Shown one piece after another: positions 19,127-27,495 of a stretch of DNA of 64,000 nucleotides. The position numbers were made by a program, and so were the translations under genes. This DNA is from Magnetococcales bacterium. GTDB taxonomy: Bacteria > Pseudomonadota > Magnetococcia > Magnetococcales > Magnetaquicoccaceae. A model generated the notes under the pieces. That model was not told the DNA's origin. It made no database searches and saw only the letters and a program-made list of their open reading frames with translations. Within the stretch, counting starts at the first letter, position 1; every line of letters begins with the position of its first letter. The DNA is taken from NCBI GenBank assembly GCA_015231915.1, contig JADGAR010000007.1, positions 27,337 to 91,336 of the forward strand, read 5' to 3'.

Positions 19127-19519
19127 TCACTCCCCCTGGGCGGGAATGGAACGGCTGACATTGCGCACCCGGTTGTGGCCGTCCACGTAGACCAGGGTGG
19201 GTGCGAAATGGTCCGCCTCCTCCGGGGTCAGGTGGACGAACGCGGCGATGATCATGATGTCCCCCTTGTTGGCCTTGTGGGCTGCGGAACCATTGACCGA
19301 GATCACGCCACTCCCCCGGGCGGCGCGAATGGCATAGGTGGTGAGCCGTTCGCCATTGGTCACGTTCCAGAGACGGATCTCCTCGAATTCCCGCAATCCG
19401 GCGGTCTCCATCAGGGCCTCGTCGATGGCGCAGGAGCCCTCGTAATCCACATGGGTCTCCGTCACCGTGACACGATGCAGTTTGCATTTCAACAACGAAA
19501 TCTCCATCCCTGTCCGCAT
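19127..19519 (-). CDS. panD: Aspartate 1-decarboxylase (proenzyme)
   Basis: Makes beta-alanine from aspartate for pantothenate and CoA; self-cleaves at a Gly-Ser bond to form a pyruvoyl group. The sequence has KCKLHRVTVTETHVDYEGSCAID, where GS is the processing site, then LWNVTNGERLTTYAI, NGSAAHKANKGDIMIIAAF and PTLVYVD. Starts at 19519 or four codons later are both possible. It is the last gene of the panB-panC-panD row. A GC-rich hairpin (19117-19139) overlaps the stop but lacks a T tract. Confidence 0.96.
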   Translation of the reverse strand: MRTGMEISLLKCKLHRVTVTETHVDYEGSCAIDEALMETAGLREFEEIRLWNVTNGERLTTYAIRAARGSGVISVNGSAAHKANKGDIMIIAAFVHLTPEEADHFAPTLVYVDGHNRVRNVSRSIPAQGE

Positions 19520-19553
19520 CCTCGCTTTTTTTGTTGATTGATGATCCCTGGGC

Positions 19554-20402
19554 TTACGCCAGGGACAACACCATGTTGTCGATCAGGCGGGCGCGACCCA
19601 CGCGCGCGGCCAACAGCATCACCGGCTCGCCGGACACCCGCTCCATGGGCGCCAGGGTCTCGGCCTCCCGCACGGCGACATATTCCACCTCCGTCACGCC
19701 CCCCTCCCGCAACACCCGGAGCGCCTCCTCCTCCAACACCGCCGGATCCCGCTCCCCGGCGCGCAACCGCTCTCTGGCCGCCAGCAACGCCCGCGACAAA
19801 CTCGCGGCCCGCTCCCGCTCCCCCGGCGCCAGATAACGGTTGCGGCTCGACATGGCCAATCCGTCCGCCTCCCGCACCGTGGGCAGGCCCACCACCTCCA
19901 CCGGCATGGCCAGATCCCGCGCCAGCCGCCGGATCACCACGAACTGCTGATAATCCTTCAACCCGAAAAAGGCCGCCGCAGGCCGCACCAGGTGAAACAG
20001 AATCGTCACCACCAGGGCCACGCCGTCGAAATGACCGGGTCGCGACCGGCCACACAGATCCTCCCCCAGGGAGCCGACGCTCACCCGCGTCGTGAACCCC
20101 TCCGGATAGATCATCCCGGCGTCCGGCAAAAACAACGCGTCACATCCTTCCCCGGCCAGCAACGCCTGATCCGCCTCCAGGGTTCTGGGGTACCTGGCAA
20201 AATCCTCGTTGGGACCAAACTGGGTCGGATTGACGAAAATGGAGGCCACCACCCGGTCGCAACGCAACCGCGCTTGACGCACCAGGGACAGATGGCCTGC
20301 GTGCAACGCCCCCATGGTCGGCACGAAGCCGATCCGTTCCCGCGCCAGCTCCCGGGCGGCCACCCAGGCCCTCAAGGAGGGCAGATCGTTCAGAAGTTCC
20401 AC
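19554..20402 (-). CDS. panC: Pantothenate synthetase (pantoate-beta-alanine ligase)
   Basis: Joins pantoate and beta-alanine using ATP. The 282-residue protein has the nucleotide-binding GFVPTMGALHAGHLSLVRQA with the HxGH signature, SIFVNPTQFGPNEDFARYPRT, the GRSRPGHFDGV loop, FFGLKDYQQFVVIRRL, and AMSSRNRYL. It starts 12 bases after panB ends and is followed by panD, so the pathway to pantothenate is encoded here except for PanE. Confidence 0.98.
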   Translation of the reverse strand: MELLNDLPSLRAWVAARELARERIGFVPTMGALHAGHLSLVRQARLRCDRVVASIFVNPTQFGPNEDFARYPRTLEADQALLAGEGCDALFLPDAGMIYPEGFTTRVSVGSLGEDLCGRSRPGHFDGVALVVTILFHLVRPAAAFFGLKDYQQFVVIRRLARDLAMPVEVVGLPTVREADGLAMSSRNRYLAPGERERAASLSRALLAARERLRAGERDPAVLEEEALRVLREGGVTEVEYVAVREAETLAPMERVSGEPVMLLAARVGRARLIDNMVLSLA

Positions 20403-20414
20403 AAGAGCGCCTCG

Positions 20415-21221
20415 CTAGGGATCGAAACCATGCTCGGGTCCGGGAAAGGTTCCTTCCCGCACCTCACGGACAAAACCGCCGACCGCCGCGCGGATCACCT
20501 CGCCCCCTTCCAGATAACGCTTCACGAAGCGCGGCTGTATCCCCTCGAACAGACCCAGCAGGTCATAGCTGACCAACACCTGGCCATCACACCCCGCCCC
20601 GGCCCCGATCCCGATGGTGGGAATCGGCAGACGGGCGGTGATCTCCCGGGCCAGGGTGGCGGGAATCCCCTCCAGGATCACGGCAAAGGCCCCGGCCTCG
20701 GCCACGGCCTCGGCATCCTCCAGCACGCGGGCCGCCTGCTCCTCGCCCCGCCCCTGCACCTTGAACCCCCCGAAGACATGCACCGACTGGGGCGTCAGAC
20801 CCACATGGGCCATCACCGGCAGGTGATGCCCGGCCAGATAGCGGATGGTCTCGGCCATGCGCACCCCCCCCTCCAGCTTGACGGCCTGGCAGCCGCTCTC
20901 CTTGAGCACCCGCACGGCGGCATCCATGACCCGTTCCCCCGGTCCATGACACGCCCCGAACGGCAGGTCGCAGGCCACCAGGGCGCGTTGCGCCCCGCGC
21001 GTCACGGCGGTCGCATGATAGATCATCTCGTCGAGGGTCACCGGCAGGGTGTTCTCCCGGCCCTGGATCACCATGCCCAGGGAGTCGCCGACCAACAGGA
21101 TGTCCACCCCTGCCTGATCGAACAGGCGGGCCATGGAGTAGTCGTAGGCGGTCACGGAAACGATGCGCTGATTGGCGCGCTTCATGCGTCCCAGTTCCGG
21201 CAAGGTCACACGGGAAGACAT
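20415..21221 (-). CDS. panB: 3-methyl-2-oxobutanoate hydroxymethyltransferase
   Basis: Transfers a hydroxymethyl group from methylene-tetrahydrofolate to ketoisovalerate to make ketopantoate. The 268 residues include VSVTAYDYSMARLFDQAGVD, the metal-site VGDSLGMVIQG, DLPFGACHGPGE, and AVKLEGG followed by MAHVGLTPQSV. It heads the panBCD row. The folate link with folK just upstream is notable: panB consumes methylene-folate and folK makes the pterin precursor. Confidence 0.98.
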   Translation of the reverse strand: MSSRVTLPELGRMKRANQRIVSVTAYDYSMARLFDQAGVDILLVGDSLGMVIQGRENTLPVTLDEMIYHATAVTRGAQRALVACDLPFGACHGPGERVMDAAVRVLKESGCQAVKLEGGVRMAETIRYLAGHHLPVMAHVGLTPQSVHVFGGFKVQGRGEEQAARVLEDAEAVAEAGAFAVILEGIPATLAREITARLPIPTIGIGAGAGCDGQVLVSYDLLGLFEGIQPRFVKRYLEGGEVIRAAVGGFVREVREGTFPGPEHGFDP

Positions 21222-21329
21222 GGGTTTCTCCGTGTGCGCGCCGGCCAGGCTACACTTTCAAGTGGCAACATTCGCAATTCCATCCATTCCGTCCCGGTCG
21301 CCCGCACAGGGGGGATCCAGGCAGAGGTC

Positions 21330-21932
21330 TCAACCCAATCGACCCCCGGACCACTTGAACCGGGTCACTGCCAGCGCATTGCGCGCAAGGTCAATGCCCG
21401 TGTCCGGCCAGGGGGTCACCCGGCCCCTATCATCCACATCCCTCAGCAGCGTGTCAACGGTTTTGGCGAAGCGGGGATGCGGCAGGTCGGGAGCAAGCGC
21501 CGCCATGGGCAGCAAAACGAAGCGCCGCCGGTGCAGGCGGGGATGCGGCAGGATCAGATCCGGGGAGTTCATGATGCGATCGCCGTGCAGCAGCAGGTCC
21601 AGGTCGATGCGGCGCGGCCCCCAGCGCACCTCCCGCTCGCGCCGGCGGCCCAGGGAGCGCTCGATGCGCATCAGAATGCCCAGCAGGGCGCGCGGTCCAC
21701 AACGGGTCTCCACGACCGCCACCGCATTGACATACCAGGGCTGACCCCGTACCGGACCCACCGGCTCGGTGAGATAAAAACCGGACATGGCCAAAAGACG
21801 CACGTCTTGTCGGCCCGTCAAACGCGCCACGGCCAGCCGGCAGTGCGCCAATGCGTTGCCCAGATTGCCGCCGATGCCGATCCAGGCCACCCGGCCCGGA
21901 TGGGTCACCCGCGCAAGATCAAATGCGGCCAA
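21330..21932 (-). CDS. folK: Pterin pyrophosphokinase (HPPK)
   Basis: Pyrophosphorylates 6-hydroxymethyl-dihydropterin in folate synthesis. Characteristic segments are AWIGIGGNLGNALAHCRLAV, the YLTEPVGPVRGQPWYVNAV loop, RIERSLGRRREREVRWGPRRIDLDLL, and LPHPRLHRRRFVLLPMAALAPDL. The 200 residues include about 40 beyond the usual core at the C-terminus. Its start overlaps the end of the M15 peptidase gene by 14 bases, and panB follows after about 108 bases. Confidence 0.96.
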   Translation of the reverse strand: MAAFDLARVTHPGRVAWIGIGGNLGNALAHCRLAVARLTGRQDVRLLAMSGFYLTEPVGPVRGQPWYVNAVAVVETRCGPRALLGILMRIERSLGRRREREVRWGPRRIDLDLLLHGDRIMNSPDLILPHPRLHRRRFVLLPMAALAPDLPHPRFAKTVDTLLRDVDDRGRVTPWPDTGIDLARNALAVTRFKWSGGRLG

Positions 21933-22809
21933 TGGAATCGGCGGCGACGTTCACCTTGATGTGCCACGGCTCGAAACGGACCCCCAGGAGGTTGTCCCGC
22001 GGGTAGCGCAGACGCAGATACCCCAGATCCTTGAGCCGCTTGAAGACCGGCGTGCTGATGAACCGCTCGGTGAAATTGTAGGCCCCGAAACCGACCTGAC
22101 CCACGTCGAAATCGCTCACCCCATGATAGGAGTAGCCGGGAGGGGCCAGGGAACGGGAGGCGCGGGAGAGGTTGCCGTGGCTTTCGACCACTTTGGTCAT
22201 GAACAATTGAAACTGCTTGATCACGCTGCGCACCCCGGAGGTGAGCACCACCTGATCGCCCAACTCCTTGCGGATGTGCTGATAGAGGGCCTCCGGCTGG
22301 CCGCGGAAGAGGTAATTCCCGGTGCCTTGCAGCTTGATGACCTCCTGCATGGGGATGCGATCGGTGAGGTTGCGCAGGGGCTTTTCCCCATAGAAACCGT
22401 ATTCCGAGGCGCTGGCGTAAAAGAGCTGCTCGAGGAAATTCAGCTCCTCGACGGGGAAGGGACCCACCGAGGTCTGGGTGCGGGCGATGTTGACGGCCTG
22501 ATCGAAATCCAGCAGATAGAAATTGCCGAAGCCGATGAGGGTCTGGATGCGGTTGAACCGTTTCACCGCGCTTTGCAGCAGCTGGAACTGTTCTTCCTTG
22601 AGGAAGACATCGTCGGGGTGATCCTCGTTGAAGTAGCGGACCTTGCGCAGATAGGTGTGCATGTCATCGTCGCGGGGATCCGGGGTGGAGGTTTTTCTGG
22701 AGGCGGCCAGGGTAATGGAGTCGGCGCACGCCTCCTCACCCAGGCCGAACGTGCCCAGGGCGCCCATGGTTCCCGCTGTCAAAAATTTGAGAAAACCTCG
22801 TCTATTCAT
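21919..22809 (-). CDS. Tat-exported M15-family D,D-/L,D-carboxypeptidase
   Basis: Predicted periplasmic zinc peptidase that trims cell-wall peptides. The N-terminus carries a twin-arginine signal (MNRRGFLKFLTAGTMGALG). The M15/VanY-like zinc site is visible as SGVRSVIKQ, SYHGVSDFDVGQ (His and Asp ligands) and EPWHIKV (Glu and His). The 296-residue length fits a single-domain enzyme with an N-terminal helical region. It is divergent from the M14 peptidase gene, another likely peptidoglycan enzyme, and its stop overlaps folK. The cleaved bond cannot be told from sequence alone. Confidence 0.85.
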   Translation of the reverse strand: MNRRGFLKFLTAGTMGALGTFGLGEEACADSITLAASRKTSTPDPRDDDMHTYLRKVRYFNEDHPDDVFLKEEQFQLLQSAVKRFNRIQTLIGFGNFYLLDFDQAVNIARTQTSVGPFPVEELNFLEQLFYASASEYGFYGEKPLRNLTDRIPMQEVIKLQGTGNYLFRGQPEALYQHIRKELGDQVVLTSGVRSVIKQFQLFMTKVVESHGNLSRASRSLAPPGYSYHGVSDFDVGQVGFGAYNFTERFISTPVFKRLKDLGYLRLRYPRDNLLGVRFEPWHIKVNVAADSIGRI

Positions 22810-22949
22810 GGCTTGTCAAGTCCGCTCACGGAAAGATGAACATCCCATTGATCACAACTCACTCAAGCAAACTTTACGCCACTTCATTCCGGTCAAGCCG
22901 CACTTGCCAAAAAATTCCTGCTTCGCACCTGTCGGAATCGCATTTCGAT

Positions 22950-22979
22950 TTGACGCGCTTTCCTCAAGTGGGGTACAAG
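22950..22979 (+). promoter_or_regulatory. Sigma-70-like promoter for the M14 peptidase gene
   Basis: TTGACG (22950-22955) and TACAAG (22974-22979) are separated by 18 bases, about 53 bases before the ATG at 23032. It matches the consensus at five and four of six positions. It lies in the 222-base divergent gap shared with the M15 gene. Confidence 0.5.
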
Positions 22980-23031
22980 TCGTGATGCCCGGATGCCTTG
23001 GCGTCCCGTCCCACACCGATCAAGAGGGCTC

Positions 23032-24066
23032 ATGCCGAAACCGACCCACGACTCGTCGCGCGATCACCGCCCGGAGCGCCCCTGCAGTGTGCTGCTCGCG
23101 GCGTTGCTGCTGCTGGTGGTGGTGGCCGCATCGAGCGGGCCGGCCAGGGCGGAGGACCCCTCCAACCTGCTGCTCAAGGATGCCCTGGATGCGATCGTGC
23201 AAGACTCGCTGAAAGATCATAACATTTCCGGATCCCCCAAGAAAACAGAAAAAAAATTGCCCACCATCGGCGTCGAGGCGCTGTGCGAAAAAATCGGCGC
23301 CAAGCTCAGGAGCATTCCCCGCGAGGCCTGCCTGGAGCACAAAATGGAATTGACGAACGGGATTTCCGTCAACGGGTTGCCGATCCTGATCAAGGAGTAC
23401 CCGCCGCAAACCAACAAGCCGGCCCAGGCGCGGGTGTTGCTGCTGGGCGGCATCCACGGGGACGAATACTCCTCGATCAGCATCGTGTTCAAATGGATGG
23501 AGATTCTCAACGCGCATCACACCGGGATGTTTCACTGGCGGATCGCGCCGCTGGTCAATCCCGACGGCCTGTTCAAGGCACCGGCGCAACGCATGAACGC
23601 CCACGGCGTGGACCTGAACCGGAATTTTCCCACCACGGACTGGCATCGGGAGAGCCGGGACTATTGGGTAAGACGCACCAACAGCGATCCGCGCCGCTTT
23701 CCCGGGGCCGCGCCCCTGAGCGAGCCGGAATCCCGCTGGGTGGCCGAGGAGATCGAGCGGTTCCGGCCCCATGTGATCGTCTCGGTGCATGCGCCGTTCG
23801 GGCTGCTCGATTTCGACGGCCCGCCCACCACGCCGCCGGAACGGTTGGGCGCCCTCTACCTGAATCCCCTGGGGACCTATCCCGGTTCGCTGGGCCGTTA
23901 CGCCGGCATCCAGAAGCGACTGCCGATCATCACCATCGAACTCCCATTCGCCGGCATCATGCCCAACCAAAAGGAGATCGACACCATCTGGTCCGATCTG
24001 GTGCAATGGATGCGCGGGCATGTACGCGTGCGGGAGAGTCCATTCCCACTGACAACGGATCAATAA
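23032..24066 (+). CDS. Exported M14 zinc carboxypeptidase (MpaA-like)
   Basis: Predicted zinc metallopeptidase, related to murein peptide amidases that cut gamma-D-Glu-diaminopimelate bonds. The 344-residue protein has a signal sequence (VLLAALLLLVVVAASSGPARA), a charged helical region, then the M14 core: zinc ligands in LLLGGIHGDEYSSI (HxxE), the substrate-binding DLNRNFPTTDW, the SVHAPFGLLDFDGP segment with the third His ligand, and the catalytic Glu in ITIELPFAG. It lies 7 bases before dapC, so a peptide-recycling or wall-trimming role beside diaminopimelate synthesis is plausible. Confidence 0.87.
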   Translation: MPKPTHDSSRDHRPERPCSVLLAALLLLVVVAASSGPARAEDPSNLLLKDALDAIVQDSLKDHNISGSPKKTEKKLPTIGVEALCEKIGAKLRSIPREACLEHKMELTNGISVNGLPILIKEYPPQTNKPAQARVLLLGGIHGDEYSSISIVFKWMEILNAHHTGMFHWRIAPLVNPDGLFKAPAQRMNAHGVDLNRNFPTTDWHRESRDYWVRRTNSDPRRFPGAAPLSEPESRWVAEEIERFRPHVIVSVHAPFGLLDFDGPPTTPPERLGALYLNPLGTYPGSLGRYAGIQKRLPIITIELPFAGIMPNQKEIDTIWSDLVQWMRGHVRVRESPFPLTTDQ

Positions 24067-24073
24067 AAAAACC

Positions 24074-25285
24074 ATGAATCCACGCCTGAACCGACTGGAA
24101 CCCTATCCGTTCGAAAAACTCGCCGCGCTGCTGGCCGGGGCGTCGCCACCCGCCGGCCTGACCGGCATCAACCTCTCCATCGGGGAGCCGAAGCATCCGC
24201 CTGCGCCATTTCTGCTGGAGGCGATGCGCGACTCATTGGAGCTGGCGGCCCGCTATCCGGTGACCGTCGGTCAGCCGGAGCTGCGCATCGCCGCCTGCCG
24301 CTGGGCGGAGCGGCGGCATGGGCTGGACGGGGGGGCGCTCGATCCCGACCGTCATCTGCTGCCGGTGAACGGGACGCGGGAGGCGTTGTTTTCCATCGCG
24401 GCGGCGGTGATCGATCCCACCCCCTCGGCGCAAGGCGCGCCCGTGGTGCTGATGCCCAATCCGTTCTATCAGATCTACGAAGGGGCGGCCCGCATGGCCG
24501 ATGCGGAGCCGTTCTGCCTGGATGCGCGCGAAGAGGACGGCTTTCTGCCGGATCCGGCCCGGATTCCGGAGGCGTTGTTGCCCAGGGTGCAATTGCTCTA
24601 TCTTTGCACCCCCTCCAACCCCACGGGCGCGGCCTGCACCCTGGAGGCGCTGCAGGCCTGGCTGCGGTTGGCCGACCGTCATGATTTTGTCATTGCCGCC
24701 GACGAATGCTATTCGGAAATCTGGTACGACCGACCGCCGCCGGGCATTCTGGGCGCGGCCTGGGCCATGGGCAGGCGGGATTTTGCCCGCTGCATGACCT
24801 TTCAATCCCTCTCCAAGCGCTCCAATCTGCCTGGGGTCAGGAGCGGCTTCGTGGCCGGAGACGCGGAAATCTTGCAGAAATATCTGAAACTGCGCACCTA
24901 TACGGGCTGCGCCACCCCGCCGTTCATTCAACAGGCCGCCATCGCCGCCTGGAACGACGAGACCCATGTGGAGGCCAACCGCGTGGTTTACCGGCAAAAG
25001 CTGGCCGACGCCCTGGAGATCCTGACGCCGGTGCTGCCGGTCACGGCACCTGCAGCCGGATTTTATTTGTGGCTCAAGGTGCCCGGCGGTGGAGAAGCGT
25101 TTGCCCGGCGCCTGTATGCGCGCTACAATGTGACCACGTTGCCCGGGGCGTATCTGGGCAGGCCGTCGCCGGTGACCGGAGCCAATCCGGGGGCTGCGTT
25201 CATTCGCGTGGCCCTGGTGACGGGAATCGAGGAAAACCGCGAGGCCATGCGGCGCATCGCTGCCTGCGTTCGCGAAACGACATAA
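24074..25285 (+). CDS. dapC: Succinyldiaminopimelate transaminase
   Basis: PLP-dependent aminotransferase making N-succinyl-LL-diaminopimelate in the lysine/peptidoglycan pathway. Fold-type I features are clear: NLSIGEPKHPPAPF at the start, LYLCTPSNPTGAA, AADECYSEIWYD, and the PLP lysine in FQSLSKRSNLPGVRSGF, followed by FIRVALV near the end. The 403-residue length is normal. The assignment as DapC rather than another class I aminotransferase rests on the PYPFEKL/SKRSNLPG signature and on dapD following 21 bases later. Confidence 0.93.
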   Translation: MNPRLNRLEPYPFEKLAALLAGASPPAGLTGINLSIGEPKHPPAPFLLEAMRDSLELAARYPVTVGQPELRIAACRWAERRHGLDGGALDPDRHLLPVNGTREALFSIAAAVIDPTPSAQGAPVVLMPNPFYQIYEGAARMADAEPFCLDAREEDGFLPDPARIPEALLPRVQLLYLCTPSNPTGAACTLEALQAWLRLADRHDFVIAADECYSEIWYDRPPPGILGAAWAMGRRDFARCMTFQSLSKRSNLPGVRSGFVAGDAEILQKYLKLRTYTGCATPPFIQQAAIAAWNDETHVEANRVVYRQKLADALEILTPVLPVTAPAAGFYLWLKVPGGGEAFARRLYARYNVTTLPGAYLGRPSPVTGANPGAAFIRVALVTGIEENREAMRRIAACVRETT

Positions 25286-25306
25286 GAACCATCGAGGAGA
25301 CCAACC

Positions 25307-26170
25307 GTGCGGGATCTGCAAATCATCATCGAAGCGGCCTGGGAGAACCGGGCCAATGTCGGACCGGCCTCCGAGTCCACCATCCTGGACGCCATCCTGA
25401 GCACCATCGAGGCGTTGGACCAGGGCAGGTTGCGGGTGGCGGAAAGGATTCCCGAAGGCGCGCCCGCACCGGAAGGGGCCAAGCACGGCTGGGTGGTGAA
25501 CCAGTGGGTCAAGAAGGCGGTGCTGCTCTATTTCAAGATCCGGGACAACACCGCGATCCGGGCCAGGGATGTCAAGTGGTTCGACAAGATCCCTCTGAAG
25601 TTCACGAACTGGAAAAAGAAGGATTTCCGCGCTGCCGGAATCCGGGTGGTGCCATCGGCCATCGCACGCAAGGGGTGTTTCATCGCCCCGAAAGCGGTGT
25701 TGATGCCCTGTTACGTGAACATCGGCGCCTATGTGGATGCCGAGACCATGGTGGACACCTGGTCCACGGTCGGCTCCTGCGCCCAGATCGGCAAGCGGGT
25801 GCATCTCTCCGGCGGGGTGGGGATCGGCGGGGTTCTGGAGCCGCTCCAGGCCAATCCGGTGATCATCGAGGACGACTGCTTCATCGGCGCCCGCGCGGAA
25901 GTGGCCGAGGGGGTGATCGTGGGCAAGGGATCGGTGGTCTCCATGGGGGTCTATCTGGGGGCTTCGACCCGCATCGTGGACCGGGCCAGCGGGGAGATCC
26001 ACTACGGGTATGTCCCGCCCTACTCGGTGGTGGTCTCCGGGACCATGCCCGGCAAACCCCTGCCCAACGGCGAGCCGGGACCAAATCTCTACTGCGCGGT
26101 GATCGTCAAGACCGTGGACGAGAAGACCCGCGCCAAGACCGGCATCAACGAACTGTTGCGGGAGTTCTGA
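25307..26170 (+). CDS. dapD: Tetrahydrodipicolinate N-succinyltransferase
   Basis: Succinylates tetrahydrodipicolinate, the step before DapC. The 287-residue protein has the N-terminal helical domain ([23 protein letters not shown]) and a left-handed hexapeptide beta-helix with [40 protein letters not shown], and [20 protein letters not shown]. It starts with GTG at 25307 behind GAGGAG. Together with dapC it shows that the succinylase branch of lysine synthesis is used. Confidence 0.98.
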   Translation: MRDLQIIIEAAWENRANVGPASESTILDAILSTIEALDQGRLRVAERIPEGAPAPEGAKHGWVVNQWVKKAVLLYFKIRDNTAIRARDVKWFDKIPLKFTNWKKKDFRAAGIRVVPSAIARKGCFIAPKAVLMPCYVNIGAYVDAETMVDTWSTVGSCAQIGKRVHLSGGVGIGGVLEPLQANPVIIEDDCFIGARAEVAEGVIVGKGSVVSMGVYLGASTRIVDRASGEIHYGYVPPYSVVVSGTMPGKPLPNGEPGPNLYCAVIVKTVDEKTRAKTGINELLREF

Positions 26171-26271
26171 ACCACCAACCCATGACGCCACCCGTTGACG
26201 AACACCGATACATTGTGCCAAACTGGCTGATATTGGAAATTTTTTCACCAATGACCGCAAAAGGAAATGGC

Positions 26272-26910
26272 ATGATCGTCAAGGGCGAGCCGGACGAAAC
26301 CGTCACGGACGAAAATTTCATCGCGGTGCGCGATTATCTGTTCACGGCCATCGAGAAGGGACGCATGAACTTCTCGGGCTGGCCCCTGGAAAACCTGCGC
26401 GCCATTCCGGAAACCCCCGATGCCGACGGGGCCGCCACCGAGCAGCTGCGCATCTGGGTGGAACGCCACATGTTGCGCAAAACCAGGGCCACGATGTTCT
26501 CCGACCTGCGCGAGGCCCAGTTCGAGGCCGCCAAACGGGCCGCCGAGGTAATCCTCTCCCTGGAAACCCGCAACGCCCTCAAGGAATACCGCGACCGTCT
26601 CTTCGGCGAGGGCCAGGGGTCCATGGAACTGGCCGTCAAGCACCTGCTGGATCTGTCCGGACGCGCCCTGCCCAGGGATGCCTTCCAACTCCTCGAGGCC
26701 TTCCGGCAACGCAAGGGACTGAAAACCCCCGGCGACGCCATCCGCGCCCTCATCGACCTGGAAGAGCGCCGGCCCGCCCCCGCCGCAACCCCTGCGCCCG
26801 CCCCTGGGCACAACGACACACGGGACGCCTCCTTCCTCCAGCGGGAAGTCAGACAACTGCTCCGGGAGTTGAAGGAGAATGCCAACACCACCCCCCAGCC
26901 ATCGCCATGA
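26272..26910 (+). CDS. Soluble helical protein of unknown function
   Basis: No family recognised. The start at 26272 is preferred because AAAGGA lies eight bases upstream; ATGs at 26182 and 26251 are in frame. The 212 residues are charged and mostly helical, without signal or membrane segments. They contain an IWVERHMLRKTRATMFSDLR stretch and an Ala/Pro-rich linker (RRPAPAATPAPAPG) before a short C-terminal helix. Codon use is like its neighbours. It lies between dapD and a DJ-1 family gene, 21 bases before the latter, so co-transcription is likely. Confidence 0.65.
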   Translation: MIVKGEPDETVTDENFIAVRDYLFTAIEKGRMNFSGWPLENLRAIPETPDADGAATEQLRIWVERHMLRKTRATMFSDLREAQFEAAKRAAEVILSLETRNALKEYRDRLFGEGQGSMELAVKHLLDLSGRALPRDAFQLLEAFRQRKGLKTPGDAIRALIDLEERRPAPAATPAPAPGHNDTRDASFLQREVRQLLRELKENANTTPQPSP

Positions 26911-26931
26911 CCCTCATCCGGAGATAATGCC

Positions 26932-27495
26932 ATGCCAAAAGTCTTGATTCCCCTGGCCCAGGGGTGCGAAGAACTGGAAGCCGTCACCCTGATCGACCTG
27001 TTGCGCCGCGCCGGGGTCGAGGTGACCACCGCCAGCCTGACCCCAGGCGCCGTGCATGGCAGCCACGGCATCGGCCTGCTGCCCGACACCACCCTGGAGG
27101 CGGTCCTGCACGACGACTTCGACCTGATCGTCCTGCCGGGCGGCTTGCCGGGCACCACCCATCTCAACGACGACCCCCGCATCCATGCCCTGTTGCGCCG
27201 CATGCACCAGGAAGGCAAACTCATCGGCGCCATCTGCGCCGCGCCCATGGTGCTGGCCAACGCCGGCCTGCTCCAGGGCAAAAAGGCCACCAGCTATCCC
27301 ACCTGCATGCCGGAAGAACACCTTCCCACCATGCACTACCTGGCAGAAGAACCGGTGGTGCATGACGGGCACCTCGTCACCTCCCGGGGACCGGGCACGG
27401 CCATGGATTTCGCCCTCACCCTCGCCGAACTGCTCACCGGACGCGCCAACCGCGAACAGGTGGAAGCGGCCCTGATGCGTCCGGCAAAACGGTGA
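26932..27495 (+). CDS. DJ-1/PfpI family protein (YajL-like)
   Basis: Member of the DJ-1/ThiJ superfamily, linked to protection against oxidative or carbonyl stress; some members act as glyoxalase or deglycase. The 187-residue protein has VLIPLAQGCEELEAVTLIDLLR with the conserved Glu, LIVLPGGLPGTTHL, and the nucleophile elbow GAICAAPMVLANAGLL carrying the reactive Cys, then VTSRGPGTAMDFALTLAELL. It ends exactly where the convergent TPR gene ends: both stops share the palindrome TGATCA. Confidence 0.93.
   Translation: MPKVLIPLAQGCEELEAVTLIDLLRRAGVEVTTASLTPGAVHGSHGIGLLPDTTLEAVLHDDFDLIVLPGGLPGTTHLNDDPRIHALLRRMHQEGKLIGAICAAPMVLANAGLLQGKKATSYPTCMPEEHLPTMHYLAEEPVVHDGHLVTSRGPGTAMDFALTLAELLTGRANREQVEAALMRPAKR

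Noticed and set aside
19117-19139. GC-rich hairpin at the end of panD as a terminator
   Set aside because: The stem is perfect (CCAGGGGG/CCCCCTGG) but overlaps the panD stop and has no T run on either side.
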